NCBI GenBank assembly: GCA_900066355.1
Contig: FMEL01000002.1
Span: 124,001 to 188,000, forward strand
DNA length: 64,000 nucleotides
Direction of reading: 5' to 3'
Source of the DNA: an uncultured Ruminococcus sp.
Lineage (GTDB): Bacteria > Bacillota > Clostridia > Lachnospirales > Lachnospiraceae
Below the pieces are notes generated by a model. It saw only the letters and a program-made list of their open reading frames with translations. It had not been told where the DNA came from and did no database searches. Position 1 is the stretch's first letter. The number at the start of each line of letters is the position of its first letter. A program made the translations under genes and the position numbers. Of this stretch, positions 60,217 through 64,000 are shown in pieces.

Positions 60217-61308
60217 ATGAAAACCATTGGTTTTATCGGGCTTGGCCTTATCGGAGGATCTATCGCAAAAACGATCCGCAAATTTCATCCAGATTATCAT
60301 ATTCTGGCATACGCAAAACACAAAGAAACTCTGGCTGCAGCACTCAGCTGTAACGCCATCGACGCTGTACTGGAAGAAAAGGATGAGCGATACCGTACCT
60401 GCGATTATATTTTCCTCTGCGCACCGGTAGAATACAATATAGAATATCTGAAATACTTAAAAGATGTGATCTCTGACGACTGCATCATCACTGATGCCGG
60501 CAGCGTAAAAGGACCGATCCACAAAGCAGTTGAGGAGCTTGGCATGGAACACTGCTTCATAGGTGGTCATCCGATGGCAGGTTCTGAACAGTCCGGATTT
60601 GAACATTCTTCTGACCATCTGCTTGAGAATGCATATTACATACTGACTCCGGGCGGTGAAGTCCCACTGGAAAAACTGACGGAATTTTCAGAACTGATCG
60701 ATTCTCTTGGTTCTATTCCGATGGTCCTTACTGCAGAAGAACATGATTTTATTACGGCAGGTGTCAGCCATCTTCCGCATATTATTGCTTCTTCTCTCGT
60801 TAATCTGGTCAATGCGTTGGATAATGAAGCAGAATATATGAAAACGATCGCTGCCGGAGGTTTCCGAGACATTACAAGAATTGCTTCATCTTCTCCGGTT
60901 ATGTGGGAACAGATTTGCGTGGAAAACCACAAAAATATTTCCACAGTACTTGATGAGTACATCCGTATGCTGATCCAGATCCGTTGTTCTATCGATAATC
61001 AGGAAGCAGAAAATCTTTACGATATGTTTGCCCGTTCCAGAGATTACCGTGATTCGATCGATGCAACATCCTCCGGTCTGATCAACAAGACCTATGTGTT
61101 GTATATCGATATTGTAGATGAAGCCGGTGGAATCGCAACGATTGCAACGATTCTTGCTATGGAAGGCATCAGCATCAAGAATATCGGCATCATTCATAAC
61201 CGTGAATTTGAGCAGGGTGTCCTGAAAATCGAATTTTACGAAGAGGGTGCGATGCAGAAAGGCAGTGCACTTCTCAAAAAACGTAATTATATTGTATATG
61301 AACGGTAG
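60217..61308 (+). CDS. tyrA: Prephenate dehydrogenase
   Basis: TyrA oxidises prephenate to 4-hydroxyphenylpyruvate for tyrosine synthesis. The 363-residue protein starts with the NAD-binding IGFIGLGLIGGSIAKTI loop, has HPMAGSEQSGFEHS, and GVSHLPHIIASSLVN with catalytic His. From about residue 290 it has a C-terminal ACT domain (YIDIVDEAGGIATIATIL), which probably mediates feedback by tyrosine. AAAGG lies 12 bases upstream of the ATG. Confidence 0.95.
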   Translation: MKTIGFIGLGLIGGSIAKTIRKFHPDYHILAYAKHKETLAAALSCNAIDAVLEEKDERYRTCDYIFLCAPVEYNIEYLKYLKDVISDDCIITDAGSVKGPIHKAVEELGMEHCFIGGHPMAGSEQSGFEHSSDHLLENAYYILTPGGEVPLEKLTEFSELIDSLGSIPMVLTAEEHDFITAGVSHLPHIIASSLVNLVNALDNEAEYMKTIAAGGFRDITRIASSSPVMWEQICVENHKNISTVLDEYIRMLIQIRCSIDNQEAENLYDMFARSRDYRDSIDATSSGLINKTYVLYIDIVDEAGGIATIATILAMEGISIKNIGIIHNREFEQGVLKIEFYEEGAMQKGSALLKKRNYIVYER

Positions 61309-61316
61309 GTAATCAT

Positions 61317-62591
61317 ATGGAAATCAAAAAACAGACCAACTTAAGAGGTGAACTGACGGTACCGGGAGATAAATCCATCTCCCACCGTGCTGTTATGTTT
61401 GGATCTCTTGCAAAAGGAACTACTCGTATCTCACATTTCCTGGAAGGTGCTGACTGTCTGTCGACAATTGCATGCTTTCGCAAAATGGGTATTGGTATCG
61501 AACGAAATGCTTCTGAGATTTTGATACACGGTAAGGGTCTTCACGGTCTTTCTGCTCCGGACGGTATTTTGGATGTAGGCAACAGTGGTACTACGACCCG
61601 TCTGATCTCCGGCATCCTTGCCGGACAGAAATTTACTTCAGAACTGGATGGTGATGATTCTATTCGCACCCGTCCGATGAAAAGAATCATGACACCGCTT
61701 ACATCTATGGGTGCCGATATCGTAAGCAGATGCGACAATGGCTGTGCACCGCTTGTTATTCACGGAAAAACGCTTCACGGAATCCATTATGATTCACCGG
61801 TTGCTTCCGCACAGGTAAAATCCTGTGTACTTCTTGCAGGTATGTATGCAGATGGCATTACAAGTGTTACAGAGCCGTTTCTTTCCCGCAATCATACAGA
61901 AATCATGCTGAATTATTTTGGCGCCAAAGTTACTTCTGAAGGAACAACTGCTTCTATCGTGCCGGAACCGACACTGAACGGACGTGAGATTCAGGTACCG
62001 GGAGATATTTCCTCCGCTGCTTATTTCATAGCAGCCGGACTTCTTACTCCGGACAGTGAGATTCTTCTGAAAAATGTGGGCATCAATCCGACCAGGGCCG
62101 GAATCCTCAAAGTCTGCATGGATATGGGCGCCGATATTACACTTCTTAATGAAAGTATGGAGGGCGAGCCGACAGCGGACCTTCTTATCCGCACCAGCAG
62201 TCTGAAGGGAACAACAATTGAAGGCGGAATCATCCCGACTCTGATCGATGAGATTCCGATGATCGCAGTTATGGCAGCGTTTGCTGATGGTACAACGGTT
62301 ATTCGAGATGCCCAGGAACTGAAAGTCAAAGAATCTGACCGTATCACAGTTATGGTTGACAACCTGAAACGTATGGGTGCCGACATTGAAGGTACTGAGG
62401 ATGGGATGATCATTCACGGCGGCAGACCACTGCATGGTGCAACCATTGATTCTCATCTGGATCATCGTGTGGCAATGTCCTTTGCAGTTGCAGGTACGAT
62501 CTGTGACGGTACCGTGGATATCCTGAACGGGGACTGTGTAAAGATTTCTTATCCGGAATTTTATAATGATCTTTATAGTTTAGGCAAATAA
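61317..62591 (+). CDS. aroA: 3-phosphoshikimate 1-carboxyvinyltransferase (EPSP synthase)
   Basis: AroA joins shikimate-3-phosphate and PEP in the aromatic pathway. The 424-residue protein has GDKSISHRAVM near the start, NSGTTTRLISGILAGQ, DDSIRTRPMKRIM, ELKVKESDRIT, and LDHRVAMSFAVAG near the end. The start lies 8 bases after tyrA with TAGGT in front, so the pair is co-transcribed. The loop NSGTTTRLISG has Thr, not Ala, at the position near the glyphosate site; class is not assigned. Confidence 0.97.
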   Translation: MEIKKQTNLRGELTVPGDKSISHRAVMFGSLAKGTTRISHFLEGADCLSTIACFRKMGIGIERNASEILIHGKGLHGLSAPDGILDVGNSGTTTRLISGILAGQKFTSELDGDDSIRTRPMKRIMTPLTSMGADIVSRCDNGCAPLVIHGKTLHGIHYDSPVASAQVKSCVLLAGMYADGITSVTEPFLSRNHTEIMLNYFGAKVTSEGTTASIVPEPTLNGREIQVPGDISSAAYFIAAGLLTPDSEILLKNVGINPTRAGILKVCMDMGADITLLNESMEGEPTADLLIRTSSLKGTTIEGGIIPTLIDEIPMIAVMAAFADGTTVIRDAQELKVKESDRITVMVDNLKRMGADIEGTEDGMIIHGGRPLHGATIDSHLDHRVAMSFAVAGTICDGTVDILNGDCVKISYPEFYNDLYSLGK

Positions 62592-62612
62592 ACTATTATG
62601 TTAAAAATATAG

Positions 62613-62647
62613 CCTGTCATTGCATGAAATGTGATGGCAGGTTTTAT
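62613..62647 (+). terminator. aroA terminator
   Basis: CCTGTCAT and ATGGCAGG form a stem with one G-U pair and a 12-14 base loop, followed by TTTTATATTT. It lies 22 bases after the aroA stop. Confidence 0.7.
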
Positions 62648-62740
62648 ATTTGAAAAAATGTATACTCTCCTGCTTTAAAAGACATCCTAAAAATAAAATC
62701 AAATATCGGATGCTATTTTATTAAAATTCAGGAGGTATCT

Positions 62741-63727
62741 ATGAAAATTTTATTTTATGGCGCAAAAGATTATGACCAGCAGTTTTTCGACAAACTGAAA
62801 CCGGAATATCCGGATATTGAATTTGTATTTATTGAATCCAACTTATATAAAGAAACCGCTTCTCTCGCTGCAGGATACGACGGAATCTGTGCATTTGTCA
62901 ATGCAGACCTCAGCGCAGATGTAATCGAAGAACTGCATCAACAGAGAATCCGTCTGATTTTGATGCGCTGTGCCGGATATAATAATGTGGATCTTGCAAA
63001 AGCAAAAGAGTGTGGAATTTCGGTGCTGCGCGTACCGAGATATTCACCGGAAGCTGTCGCCGAGCATGCAATGGCACTTGTTTTGACAGCAAACCGTCAT
63101 ACACATAAAGCATATATTAAATGCCGTGAAAATAATTTTTCGTTGAATGGTCTTATGGGAATAAATCTTTACGGAAAAACAGCCGGAATCGTCGGTACAG
63201 GAAAAATCGGTCTTGCAATGGCACGGATATGTCAGGGATTTGGTATGAAAGTTCTGGCATATGATCTGTTCCCAAATGAAAAGACAGGACTTCTCTATGT
63301 TTCACTGGAACAGCTTTTTTCGTCCAGTGACCTGATCAGCCTGCATTGTCCTCTCACACCGGAGACACATCATATAGTTAACCGGGAATCTATTTCTCAT
63401 ATGAAAGACGGTGTCATTCTTGTAAATACTTCCAGAGGAGGTCTGATCTGTACAGAAGATCTGATTGCCGGCATTCGTGATCATAAGTTTTTTGCGGTTG
63501 GACTGGATGTGTATGAAGAAGAATCAGATTTTGTTTATGAAGATATGTCAGAATATATCCTGAAGACCTCTACAGTACAAAGACTTCTCTCTTTTCCGAA
63601 TGTTGCACTGACTTCTCATCAGGGATTTTTTACAGAGGAAGCACTGACCAATATTGCAGAAACAACATTAGAAAATGCAGAGGCCTTTCGGACAGATATG
63701 GAATTAAAGAATGCGGTATCTTGGTAA
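62741..63727 (+). CDS. D-lactate dehydrogenase-like 2-hydroxyacid dehydrogenase
   Basis: A 328-residue NAD-dependent 2-hydroxyacid dehydrogenase. The Rossmann loop is GIVGTGKIGLAMARI near residue 148. Catalytic residues are Arg in NTSRGGLI, Glu in YEEESDFVYE, and His in TSHQGFFTEEAL. RCAGYNNVDL is a family block. It resembles D-lactate dehydrogenases that reduce pyruvate during fermentation. AGGAGG lies upstream of the ATG at 62741. It is downstream of the aroA terminator and probably monocistronic. Confidence 0.88.
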   Translation: MKILFYGAKDYDQQFFDKLKPEYPDIEFVFIESNLYKETASLAAGYDGICAFVNADLSADVIEELHQQRIRLILMRCAGYNNVDLAKAKECGISVLRVPRYSPEAVAEHAMALVLTANRHTHKAYIKCRENNFSLNGLMGINLYGKTAGIVGTGKIGLAMARICQGFGMKVLAYDLFPNEKTGLLYVSLEQLFSSSDLISLHCPLTPETHHIVNRESISHMKDGVILVNTSRGGLICTEDLIAGIRDHKFFAVGLDVYEEESDFVYEDMSEYILKTSTVQRLLSFPNVALTSHQGFFTEEALTNIAETTLENAEAFRTDMELKNAVSW

Positions 63728-63730
63728 TAA

Positions 63731-64000
63731 TTACTTTGAATAAGCTTCTCTTAATAAGGAGATTTCTTTTGTCCATCCTTCATCATCGTTTGGTGTCTCA
63801 AGGATAAAAGGAATCTCTTTTAATTTTGGATGACAGATCACACGTACAAGAGCATCCAGACCGATTTTACCCTCTCCTATCCGTGCATGGCGATCTTTGT
63901 GGCTTCCAAGGTCATTGAGACTGTCGTTTAAATGAACAGCCTTTAAATTGTCCAGACCTATAATATGATCAAATGCATCTAAAACACCATCCAGATCATT
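63731..64000 (-). CDS. nfo: Endonuclease IV (AP endonuclease), 3' part
   Basis: The minus strand carries an open frame of 89 codons to the TAA at 63731, and runs off the window at 64000. It includes AVHLNDSLNDLGSHKDRHAR followed by IGEGKIG, and FILETPNDDEGWTKEI, which are the C-terminal signature blocks of endonuclease IV. The His, Asp and Glu ligands of the three-zinc site are there. The enzyme cuts at abasic sites in base-excision repair. Its stop lies only four bases from the stop of the lactate-dehydrogenase-like gene, tail to tail. Confidence 0.88.
   Translation of the reverse strand, partial: NDLDGVLDAFDHIIGLDNLKAVHLNDSLNDLGSHKDRHARIGEGKIGLDALVRVICHPKLKEIPFILETPNDDEGWTKEISLLREAYSK

Noticed and set aside
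1..64000. tRNA, rRNA, CRISPR, transposase, integrase or prophage genes
   Set aside because: Reading both strands I found no cloverleaf-like gene, repeat-spacer array, or transposase/integrase motif. A dedicated tRNA and repeat search would be the proper test.

Overview
The window is a chromosomal core region from a spore-forming, anaerobic, low-to-moderate GC Firmicute. It is most likely a member of the Lachnospiraceae (Clostridia). The support is an alpha/beta SASP, a YtfJ/GerW-YtfI pair, a YlbJ-type protein, an rnfCDGEAB cluster, a biotin-dependent Na+ pumping decarboxylase cluster, a DUF6465 protein and a zinc-ribbon L28. I cannot fix the genus from sequence alone. I saw no tRNA, rRNA, CRISPR array, insertion sequence or prophage, and no gene-free stretch over 300 bases other than the tyrS T-box leader region.

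Layout: 1-8 kb has a ylbJ 3' end, the mgsA-rsmD-coaD-coiled-coil operon, a SASP gene, the asp23-fakA-recG-DUF6465 operon, and rpmB on the opposite strand. 8-18 kb has a 45-residue membrane protein, a sporulation operon ending in ytfI-ytfJ, a Nudix hydrolase, an FtsW/RodA-PBP pair, a U32 protein, zapA and ruvAB. 18-23 kb is the Rnf complex. 23-28 kb has a YprB-type nuclease and the baiN-cmk-ispH-rpsA operon. 28-34 kb is a five-gene decarboxylase/transcarboxylase cluster. 34-42.5 kb has two D-Ala-D-Ala carboxypeptidases, a PlcC-like protein, scpAB, a phosphoesterase, a MoeA-like protein, cardiolipin synthase and rpsU. 42.7-47 kb has a Tyr T-box driving tyrS and probably alaS. 47-48.3 kb is a patch of small unknown genes, including a 20-cysteine, 90-residue protein. 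48.3-55 kb has the yicC-remA-gmk-rpoZ-rimO-pgsA operon, a YitT protein and rqcH. 55-64 kb has leuS, an araC-family remnant, an atypical EF-G, tyrA-aroA, a D-lactate-dehydrogenase-like gene and the 3' end of an endonuclease IV gene.

How the genes work together: Rnf couples ferredoxin:NAD oxidoreduction to an ion gradient, and the decarboxylase cluster couples carboxyl chemistry to Na+ export, so this region carries two ion-motive modules. Much of the rest supports envelope building and division (FtsW/PBP, ZapA, DacF-type enzymes, PgsA, Cls), translation (S1, S21, L28, three aminoacyl-tRNA synthetases, EF-G-like, RqcH, RimO) and DNA maintenance (RecG, RuvAB, ScpAB, endonuclease IV). No new multi-gene defence or mobile system is evident. 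The most unusual items are the Cys/Gly/Asn-rich protein at 47024-47296, the decayed AraC gene that now holds the leuS promoter, the Cys-rich tail of RnfE, the orphan MoeA-like protein with a Cys tail, and a hybrid carboxyltransferase set resembling transcarboxylase plus Na+ pump.
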